DNA of 64,000 nucleotides from Hymenobacter sp. BT188 (GTDB taxonomy: Bacteria; Bacteroidota; Bacteroidia; Cytophagales; Hymenobacteraceae), in assembly GCF_014333585.1 (NCBI RefSeq), contig NZ_JACSCW010000005.1, forward strand, positions 405,656-469,655. Reading direction: 5' to 3'. The notes below the pieces were generated by a model, which did no database searches, was not told where the DNA came from, and saw only the letters and a list, made by a program, of their open reading frames with translations. Made by a program: the position numbers and the translations under genes. Of the stretch, positions 1 to 7,721 are shown one piece after another. How positions within the stretch are numbered: position 1 is the stretch's first letter; each line of letters opens with the position of its first letter.

Positions 1-70
1 CTTATTTGATTTTAAATTTATGGCCGCACGACCTACCTGTATTGTGGCAGATTCCGCCCTATGCTACTAA

Positions 71-2161
71 TTACCCCTGCGCCTGTATAGCGGTGATAAT
101 CACCGTATTCACTACGTCTTCCACGGTACAGCCTCGGCTCAAGTCGTTTACCGGCTTATTCAGCCCTTGTAATACCGGGCCGATGGCTAAGGCGCCGGTT
201 TCGCGCTGCACGGCTTTGTATGTGTTATTGCCGGTGTTCAGATCGGGAAAAATGAGCACGCTGGCCTGGCCGGCTACCGTGGAGTCGGGGAGCTTCTGGC
301 GGCCCACGATGGGGTCGACGGCGGCGTCGTACTGGATAGGGCCTTCCACTTGCAGGTCGGGGCGGAGCTGGTGCACGAGCTGGGTGGCGCGGCGCACTTT
401 CTCTACTTCCGCGCCTTCGCCGGAGGTGCCCGAGGAGTAGGAGAGCATGGCCACGCGGGGCTCGATGCCGAAACGCAGGCTGCTTTCGGCCGAGGAAATA
501 GCAATTTCGGCTAGCTGCTCGGCAGTGGGGTTGGGGTTCACGGCGCAGTCGCCGAACACGGCCACACGGTCGGGGAGGCACATAAAAAACACGGACGACA
601 CCACTGACATGCCGGGCTTGGTTTTAATAAACTGCAGGGCCGGCCGGATGGTGTGCTGGGTAGTGTGCACCGCCCCCGATACCATGCCGTCGGCGTGGCC
701 CTGGTAAACCATCATGGTGCCGAAGTAGGAGACATCCGTCATCATGTCGCGGGCCATGTCGAGGTTCACGTTTTTGGCTTTGCGCAGCTCGTAGAGGGTT
801 TCGGCATACTCGGCGAAGCGGGGCGCGTGAGCCGGGTCAAGCAGCTGGATTCGGGTCAGATCGAGGCTTAAACCCAGGCGGTTGACGGCGGCCGTGATGG
901 CCGTGGGGTCGCCGAGAATGGTCAGGTCTACCACGTCCATCTGCTGGAGGCGGGCAGCGGCGCGCAGAATCCGGTCGTCGTTGCCTTCGGGCAGCACAAT
1001 GTGGCGGCGCTGGCTTTTGGCCCACTGCATGAGCTGGTACTGAAACATGTGCGGCGTGATGCCCTCCGCCTTGAACGTGACCAGCTTTTCCTCCAGCGCG
1101 GCCACATCTACATACTGCTCGAAGGTGCTGATGGCTAGCTCAATTTTCTTCGGGTTATCGGGCGAAATGCGCGACTGGATAGCGCCTATCTGGGTGGTAG
1201 TGAGGAAGGTGCCAGTGGAGACGGACAGGATGGGTATCACGGTTTCGAGGCCTTCGAGGAGACGTACCACGTACTCGTCGGGGCCGATGTCGCCGGTGAG
1301 CACGATGCCCGCTACTTTCGGGAAGTTGGCCGAGGCATTGGCCTGCAAAGCGCCCAGAATAATGTCGGCGCGGTCGCCGGGCGTGACGATGAGCACGTTT
1401 TCCTTAATGCGCCGCAGGAAGTTAGGTACCTGCATGGCCCCGGTGATGAAATTGTCGACCTGGTTGCTCAAAAGGTGTTCGCCGAGCAATAATTTTCCCC
1501 CCAGCTGCTCCTGAATCTCCTTCATGCTGGGGCTGCGCAGGCTTTGGTTTTCGGGAATAACAGTCAGGACGATGCCTGCCGGTAATTGCCCTCTAAGCAG
1601 CTCGCGCACGGTATCGGCTTCGCTGGGGGGCATTTTGTTAACCATAATAGCCAACACTGGTACCTCCCGGGCTTCGAAGCTGCGCAGCATCGTGAGGGCA
1701 GCATTCACTATTTGATTAGTCGTTTTTGCCTCGCCCGAAATCATGAGAATAGCCGGTGCACCCAGATTCTTGGCAATGGAAATATTGGCGTCAAATTCAA
1801 ACGCTGTTCCCGCTCCCAGAAAGTCGCTGCCCTCCACCACGATGAAGTCGTAGTGCTCCTCTAAAGCCTTGAACTTGTGTATAATAGTATCAATGATATC
1901 GCCTTGCGTGTCCGTTTCCACCAGGTGCATGGCCGCCGCGCGGGTGTAGGCGTAGGCACCATCATAGGTGATGGGCAGCCTGAAATGGCCGATTATTGTT
2001 TCGATGTGGGTGTCCCTTTTTTCGGCGGGCTCAAAGTTGATGATGGGCTTAAAGTAGCCGACTCTGGGCGTTTTGCGCAGCAGCATGTTAATTAAGCCCA
2101 ACGACACGAGCGACTTGCCGCTGTACGGCTCAGCGGCGGCAATGAAAACGGTTTTGGTCAT
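71..2161 (-). CDS. pta: Phosphate acetyltransferase
   Basis: Interconverts acetyl-CoA and acetyl phosphate in the cytoplasm (acetate overflow and uptake, with acetate kinase). The 696 residues match the long Pta architecture: an N-terminal BioD-like P-loop domain (EPYSGKS, about residues 12-18), a central DRTGG-type regulatory domain (about 215-330) and a C-terminal PTA_PTB catalytic domain (about 375-690) containing SSGTSGEGAEVEKV. The ATG at 2161 gives a natural start (MTKTVFIAAAEPYSGKS). The gene ends 70 bases from the window edge; ackA often follows pta, so it may lie just outside, but nothing in the 70 bases shows this. No damage seen. Confidence 0.96.
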   Translation of the reverse strand: MTKTVFIAAAEPYSGKSLVSLGLINMLLRKTPRVGYFKPIINFEPAEKRDTHIETIIGHFRLPITYDGAYAYTRAAAMHLVETDTQGDIIDTIIHKFKALEEHYDFIVVEGSDFLGAGTAFEFDANISIAKNLGAPAILMISGEAKTTNQIVNAALTMLRSFEAREVPVLAIMVNKMPPSEADTVRELLRGQLPAGIVLTVIPENQSLRSPSMKEIQEQLGGKLLLGEHLLSNQVDNFITGAMQVPNFLRRIKENVLIVTPGDRADIILGALQANASANFPKVAGIVLTGDIGPDEYVVRLLEGLETVIPILSVSTGTFLTTTQIGAIQSRISPDNPKKIELAISTFEQYVDVAALEEKLVTFKAEGITPHMFQYQLMQWAKSQRRHIVLPEGNDDRILRAAARLQQMDVVDLTILGDPTAITAAVNRLGLSLDLTRIQLLDPAHAPRFAEYAETLYELRKAKNVNLDMARDMMTDVSYFGTMMVYQGHADGMVSGAVHTTQHTIRPALQFIKTKPGMSVVSSVFFMCLPDRVAVFGDCAVNPNPTAEQLAEIAISSAESSLRFGIEPRVAMLSYSSGTSGEGAEVEKVRRATQLVHQLRPDLQVEGPIQYDAAVDPIVGRQKLPDSTVAGQASVLIFPDLNTGNNTYKAVQRETGALAIGPVLQGLNKPVNDLSRGCTVEDVVNTVIITAIQAQG

Positions 2162-2375
2162 GATGCGAAAACGAGGGTAGGTACTGCTGTACGGTTTGGA
2201 AGCGAGGTGAGGCGGAACAGAATTGTGGTTACGGAGCGAATGGCATGCTTCGTTTCACAAGTAATACCTCCTAACCCAAAGCAACAGCTACTGTTGCGTT
2301 TCCAACGTATTTAACCATGTGTAACTCGTCAGCTACCGCCCTGATGCACAAGCTTTTTACCTAAGTATTAGCCGT

Positions 2376-3389
2376 ATGTCTGCAAAAAAGCCCCCCAGCA
2401 CGTATATCAATCCCATTCTCAACGAGGACTTTCCCGATCCAACCATTATACGGGCCGCCGATGGTTATTATTACGCCTACGGCACCCAAACAAAATGGCG
2501 TAAGCAGCTCATCATCAATATCCAAGTGGCGCGATCCGCTAATCTCATTGATTGGGAACTGCTGGGTGATGCGCTGCCGCAAAAGCCCACTTGGGCCGAC
2601 ACGACCCAAAAGCTGTGGGCGCCCCATGTGAGCGAGCATGACGGCCTCTATTACTTGTACTTTTCGGCGTTGCCAAACGTTGCTAAAAAGGAAGATCTGT
2701 GCTTGGCTGTAGCGGTGGCTGAGGCGCCAGCTGGCCCGTTTGTGGATATTGGTCAGCCGCTGCTTTGCGGCAAAAGCTTCATTAACATTGATCCCATGAG
2801 CTTCGACGACCTTGCTACGGGCAAGCGCTTGCTGTACTGGGGCTCGGGCTTCGGGCCGATTAAAGTGCGGGAACTAGCCCCCGACCGCGTGTCTTTTGCC
2901 CCCCAGAGTGCTAGTATTGAACTGATTCACCCAGTACCGGATAAGGCGCCGACCAACTATCAGCGCTTGGTAGAAGGTGCGTGGGTTATTCTGCGCGATG
3001 GGTGGTATTACTTGTTTTACTCCGGCAACAACTGCTGCGGCCCCGATGCTCATTACGGCGTGCTGGTCGCCCGCTCGCGCAGTGCCACCGGCCCTTTCGA
3101 AACCTTGCCCCAGGCCACCGGCAACCCAAATAGTATGCTGCTCGAAGGCAATGAGCACTGGCACGCTCCCGGCCACAACTGCGTGGTGACCGATGCGGCC
3201 GGGCAGGATTGGCTGGCCTACCACGCCATCGACCCGCGCCAGCCTACCTTCGACGCCGTCGACGCTGAGCAGGGCTACTCCCGCCGCATCATGCTCCTCG
3301 ACCGGCTGGAATACCAGGATGGCTGGCCACGTTTGGTCAGCGGTGGCACTCCTTCGCATAAAGCTCAACCGGCTCCGATTACCGAATAA
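2376..3389 (+). CDS. Glycoside hydrolase family 43 protein (arabinanase/xylosidase-like)
   Basis: A 337-residue five-bladed beta-propeller glycosidase of the GH43 type, likely acting on arabinan or arabinoxylan-derived oligosaccharides. The family Asp cluster is visible as EDFPDPT (residues 17-23), the second-blade pattern as LWAPHVSEHDGLYYLYFSA, and the likely general-acid Glu as VEGAWVILRDGWYYLFYSG (about 192-210). A WHAPGHNCVV metal/histidine segment follows. No signal peptide is present at the ATG start, so it is predicted cytoplasmic, which is unusual for polymer-degrading members and favours an oligosaccharide substrate. Codons 4-7 (AKKPPS) are written by one copy of the GCCCCCCAG motif. 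Exact substrate cannot be read from sequence. Confidence 0.88.
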   Translation: MSAKKPPSTYINPILNEDFPDPTIIRAADGYYYAYGTQTKWRKQLIINIQVARSANLIDWELLGDALPQKPTWADTTQKLWAPHVSEHDGLYYLYFSALPNVAKKEDLCLAVAVAEAPAGPFVDIGQPLLCGKSFINIDPMSFDDLATGKRLLYWGSGFGPIKVRELAPDRVSFAPQSASIELIHPVPDKAPTNYQRLVEGAWVILRDGWYYLFYSGNNCCGPDAHYGVLVARSRSATGPFETLPQATGNPNSMLLEGNEHWHAPGHNCVVTDAAGQDWLAYHAIDPRQPTFDAVDAEQGYSRRIMLLDRLEYQDGWPRLVSGGTPSHKAQPAPITE

Positions 3390-3787
3390 ATGGTCCGAAA
3401 AAAAGCCTCCCAAGCCTTTCTTCTGCGCCCCTTATTAGGTAGATGGATGACGCACAAAGCAGGTGGGGTGTGGGGCTTTTTGTCGCCTTTAATTGAGCTA
3501 AAAACCAGTGCCCTAGTGCCATGGGTGAAACATAAGGAAACACCACTTCTTACTTGAGTTGCTAAGCATAGAATAATATAATTTTTATATGTACACAGTG
3601 GTCTTTATTTAGATATATACTATCACGTTTTCAGTCTAATAGGATGTTTTGGCTCATGAAAAATTTATAATAATCATCAGATTATTGACCCGCTAATATT
3701 GGAATTGTGGAATAAAAATGGCGTAACAACAAGCGCTGCGCTAAAGCAGAAGCGAGCTTGTTGTTACGCCATTTTTATCTCCCATTT
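3390..3787. other. Intergenic region, AT-rich, with hairpin
   Basis: A 398-base gap with no convincing gene. It holds a loose terminator-like pair just after the GH43 gene (about 3399-3483, degenerate A-run/GCCTCCC and GGGGCTTTTT arms), then a strongly AT-rich stretch (3540-3715) likely to contain the promoter of the next gene, then the perfect palindrome described separately. Confidence 0.5.
3714..3776. repeat. Perfect 21-bp inverted repeat upstream of serine hydrolase
   Basis: Left arm 3714-3734 and right arm 3756-3776 are exact reverse complements (arm core GGCGTAACAACAAGC), separated by a 21-base spacer that can itself pair partly (CTGC/GCAG). The arms begin and end with A/T runs, so the structure could terminate transcription in either direction, but it ends only 11 bases before the favoured TTG start of the serine hydrolase at 3788 and even overlaps an alternative TTG at 3758. 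It could be a dispersed palindromic repeat or a cis-acting translational control element. Confidence 0.85.
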
Positions 3788-5581
3788 TTGAAGAAACTCT
3801 ACACGCTCGTTTTACTGCTGCTTTCCTTACGGGCTAGTGCCCAAACGGGAGTCTCAGTTCCAGAACTTGCCCACTTCGATACCGCCATCCAACAGTTTGT
3901 GCAGCGGTGGGACGTGCTGGGCGCGTCGGTAGCGCTTAGCCGCGGCGATAAGCTCGTGTACGCTCGTGCTTTTGGCTACGCCGATCATGCCCGCACCATT
4001 CCGTTGCAACCCCACCATCTGATGCGGGTAGCCAGCTTATCGAAGCCCATCACGGCGATGGCCATTATGAAGCTGGTGGAGGAAGGGCGCCTCGACCTCG
4101 CTCACAAAGCCTTCGGGCCGGAGGGCTATCTGTCAGCTGCTTACTACACGGAGGTTATCGACGACCGCCGCATCTATGATATCACGGTGCAGCAATTGCT
4201 GGAACACAGCGCCGGCTGGGACCGGGAGAAAAGCTGCGACGGTTTTGCCAGCTGCGACCCCATCGATTTTCCTGAGCATGTGGCCCAGGTAATGAACGTG
4301 CCCAATCCCGTGGGCGACTCTACACTAGTGCGCTTTATGCTGAGTAAAGGTCTGCACTTCCGGCCCGGCGCTCGCTACGCCTATTCTAATATTGGCTACC
4401 TAGTGCTGGGTAAGATAATTGAGGCCGTAACCCTGCAATCGTACGAAGGCTGGGTGCGCGACCACCTGTTGCTGCCCAGCGGCGTGCGCGAAGCTCACCT
4501 CGGACGCAACTTGTTGGTAGATAAGCAGGAGCGTGAAGCCGAGTACGACAGCCATTTCCAACAATCGTCGTGCTACGGCACCGGCGAAACGGTGCCGGCG
4601 GCCTACGGCGGCTGCAACGTAGAAGCCATGAACGCCCACGGCGGTTGGATATTCACCGCCCGCGACCTTACGCGCCTGCTCATGGCTGTGGATGGCGCTC
4701 CGGGGCAGCCAGAGTTGCTAAACGCGGCTACTATAGCTACAATGGTAGAACCCTCGGCCGTAAATGCGCGGTATGCGAAAGGGTGGCAGGTAAACAAGGG
4801 CAACCGCTGGCACAGTGGCTGCCTCGATGGCACGGCCACCTATCTGGTGCGGGCGGCAAAAGGCTATACCTGGACTATCCTGCTGAATACCCGGCGCGAT
4901 GACGCTGCCTTCTGGACCGAGCTTGACCGCTTGGGCTGGACCTGCATTCGTGGTGCTTCCAAGTGGCCTGCTCATAACCTGGTTGTGCCTGATCAAAACG
5001 CCGCCCAGCTTACGGGTACTTCCTTCACGAAAACGAGTGCTCTGCTTAAGTGGGCCAATGGTACCGGCAACCGTCGGTTGGTACTCATGAAAGCCGATAG
5101 CCCCGTTGATGACTTTCCCCTCGATGGCGCCGACTATGTGGCTAATGCCCGCTTTGGTAAAGGACAGGCATTGTCCGGCGGTAGCTTCGTGGTAGCCAAT
5201 GGCGAAGTGGATACGGTGATGGTTAAAAACCTGGACCCGAACCGGGCTTATTTCGTGCGCGTCGTGGAGTATGCCAAATCGGAGACGACCAGCCATCAGG
5301 CACTTTATGCGCTAGAGGAGAATGCCACGATGATTTTGAATGAACATTTAGCTGAACCTTACCTGGTGGCTGCCCATACCGAGTTGCAACTGGAGCCTAA
5401 TTCAGCTTACACTGAGCTTGCGCTGCAACTAGTGCCCGCCTCTCTTGCCCCCGATGCTCAGTACCTGGCAAACGGAATTTTGTCCCCCGGCGCTGCCTCT
5501 CCTGCGCTAGAGTCACTAAGCAATCAACCGAGCCGAATCCGCGAATCAGGACGCGCGGTGCTGCGTTTGTTTACGAAGTAG
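3788..5581 (+). CDS. Secreted serine hydrolase (class C beta-lactamase fold) with C-terminal FnIII-like region
   Basis: A 597-residue secreted protein of the penicillin-binding/beta-lactamase class C family. Catalytic motifs are SLSK (Ser about 83, Lys about 86), YSN (about 200) and HSG (about 341). Residues after about 390 form a separate module with the pattern seen in Bacteroidota fibronectin-like domains (GNRRLVLMKADSPV, DGADYVANARFGKG, YFVRVVEYA). The start is chosen at TTG 3788 because it gives KKLYTLVLLLLSLRASAQ, a typical signal peptide; the longer TTG 3758 lies inside a perfect hairpin. No ATG is available. Substrate unknown: these proteins act as D-amino-acid peptidases, esterases or beta-lactamases. 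Confidence 0.88.
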   Translation: MKKLYTLVLLLLSLRASAQTGVSVPELAHFDTAIQQFVQRWDVLGASVALSRGDKLVYARAFGYADHARTIPLQPHHLMRVASLSKPITAMAIMKLVEEGRLDLAHKAFGPEGYLSAAYYTEVIDDRRIYDITVQQLLEHSAGWDREKSCDGFASCDPIDFPEHVAQVMNVPNPVGDSTLVRFMLSKGLHFRPGARYAYSNIGYLVLGKIIEAVTLQSYEGWVRDHLLLPSGVREAHLGRNLLVDKQEREAEYDSHFQQSSCYGTGETVPAAYGGCNVEAMNAHGGWIFTARDLTRLLMAVDGAPGQPELLNAATIATMVEPSAVNARYAKGWQVNKGNRWHSGCLDGTATYLVRAAKGYTWTILLNTRRDDAAFWTELDRLGWTCIRGASKWPAHNLVVPDQNAAQLTGTSFTKTSALLKWANGTGNRRLVLMKADSPVDDFPLDGADYVANARFGKGQALSGGSFVVANGEVDTVMVKNLDPNRAYFVRVVEYAKSETTSHQALYALEENATMILNEHLAEPYLVAAHTELQLEPNSAYTELALQLVPASLAPDAQYLANGILSPGAASPALESLSNQPSRIRESGRAVLRLFTK

Positions 5582-5669
5582 TGCCGGCTGCGCATAGCTG
5601 ACGTAGTACTGCACTCAACCGCTGACAGCGTCTCGCTAGCCTGTTGATTACGGCTATTGTAATCAATAA

Positions 5670-5708
5670 CAAAAAAGCCCCCCAGTAGACATCTAGGGGG
5701 CTTTTTTG
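5670..5708. terminator. Rho-independent terminator, motif-type
   Basis: A-run plus GCCCCCCAG, short loop, then TAGGGGGC and T-run; U-tracts on both sides allow bidirectional use. It follows the serine hydrolase (stop 5581). The right arm has five G instead of six. Confidence 0.9.
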
Positions 5709-5845
5709 TATGACTATTAGATGCAGAAAGAGTAACAGACTGCACATTGCTCTGCTGCCTGCCGGAGAGAATGCCTGCCTGTCCCGGCGGAAGTGGGAGA
5801 GTTTACGTACTTTTTCAGAACCTGCCCCATCCAAGCCCACTACGT

Positions 5846-7432
5846 ATGAAAAGACGGTTGCTCCTGTTTCTGCTATTTCCGCTGATTATCAGCGTCCACG
5901 CCCAACAACTCACGCCCCGACAGCTGTATCCGGGGCTGTTTGAGGAAGTGCAGTTGGGCCGCATATACCCCGACAACAAAACCTTCGTGGATGCCCTGCC
6001 CAAAGAGTCCCCGGAGGCTATCATGCAGGCGTATGCGCAGCAAAAGAATACGCCGGGCTTTCAGCTTAAGGCCTTTGTCGACGCTCACTTTTTGCCCCCC
6101 ACCGCTTCTACTACGCTCTACCAAAGCAATGTAGCGGCCGGGCTGCGGGCTCATATCGATACGCTGTGGTCGGTGCTGGCGCGCCCGGCTGATGCTGGGG
6201 AGCAAATTTCGTCCTTAGTGCCCTTGCCTCACCCTTACATTGTGCCTGGGGGGCGTTTTCGGGAGGTGTATTACTGGGATTCCTACTTTACCATGCTGGG
6301 CTTGCAGGAAGATGGGCAATTCGCGCTTATACGGCAAATTCTGAACAACTTCAGCTACCTGATTGGCAAGTATGGATTTGTGCCTAATGGCAACCGGACG
6401 TACTACCTGACCCGCTCGCAGCCGCCGTTTTTTTCGCTGATGGTGGGCCTGTTGGCGCAGAGCCAGGGCGATACGGTGCTGGTGCGCTACCAGGAACCCC
6501 TGCTGCGGGAGTACGCCTATTGGATGGCCGGCGCCGACTCGCTGGCCGTTGGGCAAGCCGACCGCACAGTGGTGAAAATGCCCTCCGGCCAAGTGCTCAA
6601 CCGCTACTGGGATGCCAGCGACCAGCCCCGCGAGGAATCGTACGTGGAAGATGTGACGGCCGCCAAGCTCAGCTCCCAGCCAGCAGCCACGTTTTACCGC
6701 AATGTGCGCGCGGCGGCAGCTTCCGGCTGGGATTTCAGCACGCGCTGGTTCGATGAATCGGGGAAGCTGGCCTCTATCCAAACGACCAATCTGGTGCCCG
6801 TCGATTTAAATTGTCTGCTGTATAACCTCGAAAAGACTCTGTCGCGCACTTACGAGCTGCAAGGCAACGCGGAGCAGGCGCGTAGCTATCAGGAGAAAGC
6901 AGCCGGGCGTAAAGAAGCCATTCTGGCGTATTGCTGGGATAAGAAAACCAGCTGGTTTCAGGACTACAATTGGGTGCTGGGGCAGCGCTCGACTATCCGC
7001 ACGCTGGCGGGCGTTTTTCCGCTGACTTTTGAATTAGCCACGCCCAAGCAGGCCCGGCAGGTAGCCGCCGGATTAAAGAAAGATTTTTTGAAGCAGGGGG
7101 GCTTATTAACCACCCTCAACACCAGCGGGCAGCAGTGGGACGCGCCCAACGCCTGGGCTCCCTTGCAATACATGTCCATCCGGGGGCTGGAAAACTACCG
7201 TCAAAAGGAGCTGGCCAGCACGATTGCCAGTCGTTGGGTAGCGCTTAACAGCAATGTATTTCAGCAGACGGGTAAGCTACTGGAGAAGTATAATGTAGTG
7301 AACACAACTCTGGAGGCCGGCGGTGGCGAGTACCCGTTGCAGGATGGCTTCGGCTGGACCAATGGGGTGCTGCTCAAGGTAATGAATCAATACAAGATGA
7401 CGGAAAAAGATGCAGCGCGAAAGTTTAGATAA
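5846..7432 (+). CDS. treA: Periplasmic alpha,alpha-trehalase (GH37)
   Basis: Hydrolyses trehalose to two glucose molecules. Both family signatures are present: PGGRFREVYYWDSY (about residues 134-147) and QWDAPNAWAP (about 430). The ATG at 5846 gives MKRRLLLFLLFPLIISVHAQQ, a cleavable signal peptide, so the enzyme is periplasmic or secreted; the frame is open further upstream to 5747 but that extension is not protein-like. Length 528 residues is normal for bacterial GH37. One copy of GCCCCCCA sits at FLPPT (about 6094) and one of CTGGGGGGC at PGGRF (6246). A bidirectional terminator follows at 7642-7676. Confidence 0.94.
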   Translation: MKRRLLLFLLFPLIISVHAQQLTPRQLYPGLFEEVQLGRIYPDNKTFVDALPKESPEAIMQAYAQQKNTPGFQLKAFVDAHFLPPTASTTLYQSNVAAGLRAHIDTLWSVLARPADAGEQISSLVPLPHPYIVPGGRFREVYYWDSYFTMLGLQEDGQFALIRQILNNFSYLIGKYGFVPNGNRTYYLTRSQPPFFSLMVGLLAQSQGDTVLVRYQEPLLREYAYWMAGADSLAVGQADRTVVKMPSGQVLNRYWDASDQPREESYVEDVTAAKLSSQPAATFYRNVRAAAASGWDFSTRWFDESGKLASIQTTNLVPVDLNCLLYNLEKTLSRTYELQGNAEQARSYQEKAAGRKEAILAYCWDKKTSWFQDYNWVLGQRSTIRTLAGVFPLTFELATPKQARQVAAGLKKDFLKQGGLLTTLNTSGQQWDAPNAWAPLQYMSIRGLENYRQKELASTIASRWVALNSNVFQQTGKLLEKYNVVNTTLEAGGGEYPLQDGFGWTNGVLLKVMNQYKMTEKDAARKFR

Positions 7433-7447
7433 GAAATAATGTCATAG

Positions 7448-7573
7448 ATAATAGGAACGGAGGTTACGCTGCCAACCAACCCTTTTGGTAAGAGTGCGCA
7501 CGCGGCACAGATAGTTGCCACCGAGTTAAAGCTGCCAACATCTATTCAGTCTGTGGAAGACGTATTGCTATAA
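7448..7573 (+). pseudogene. Possible gene relic (open frame without start)
   Basis: After a TAG at 7445, an open frame of 41 codons runs to TAA 7571-7573 and reads like real protein (TLPTNPFGKSAHAAQIVATE, then LKLPTSIQSVEDVLL), but no ATG, GTG or TTG opens it. It could be the tail of a decayed gene or chance. I do not recognise the family. Confidence 0.25.
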
Positions 7574-7641
7574 ATAGCGGAAGGAGTCTGTTCAGGAATT
7601 GGTGCAAACGTTTCGGGCATCATACAGCCTATAGCCTGAAC

Positions 7642-7676
7642 AAAAAAAGGTGGCCTTTTGCAAGGCCACCTTTTTT
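7642..7676. terminator. Bidirectional terminator between treA and katG
   Basis: AAGGTGGCCTT / AAGGCCACCTT stem with a TTGC loop, an A-run before and T-run after. It lies between convergent genes and, unlike most terminators here, does not use the GCCCCCCAG motif. Confidence 0.92.
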
Positions 7677-7721
7677 CAACGCAGTGCAGTAGCTAGTGCA
7701 GCCTGTCTGGCTGCGTCATCG

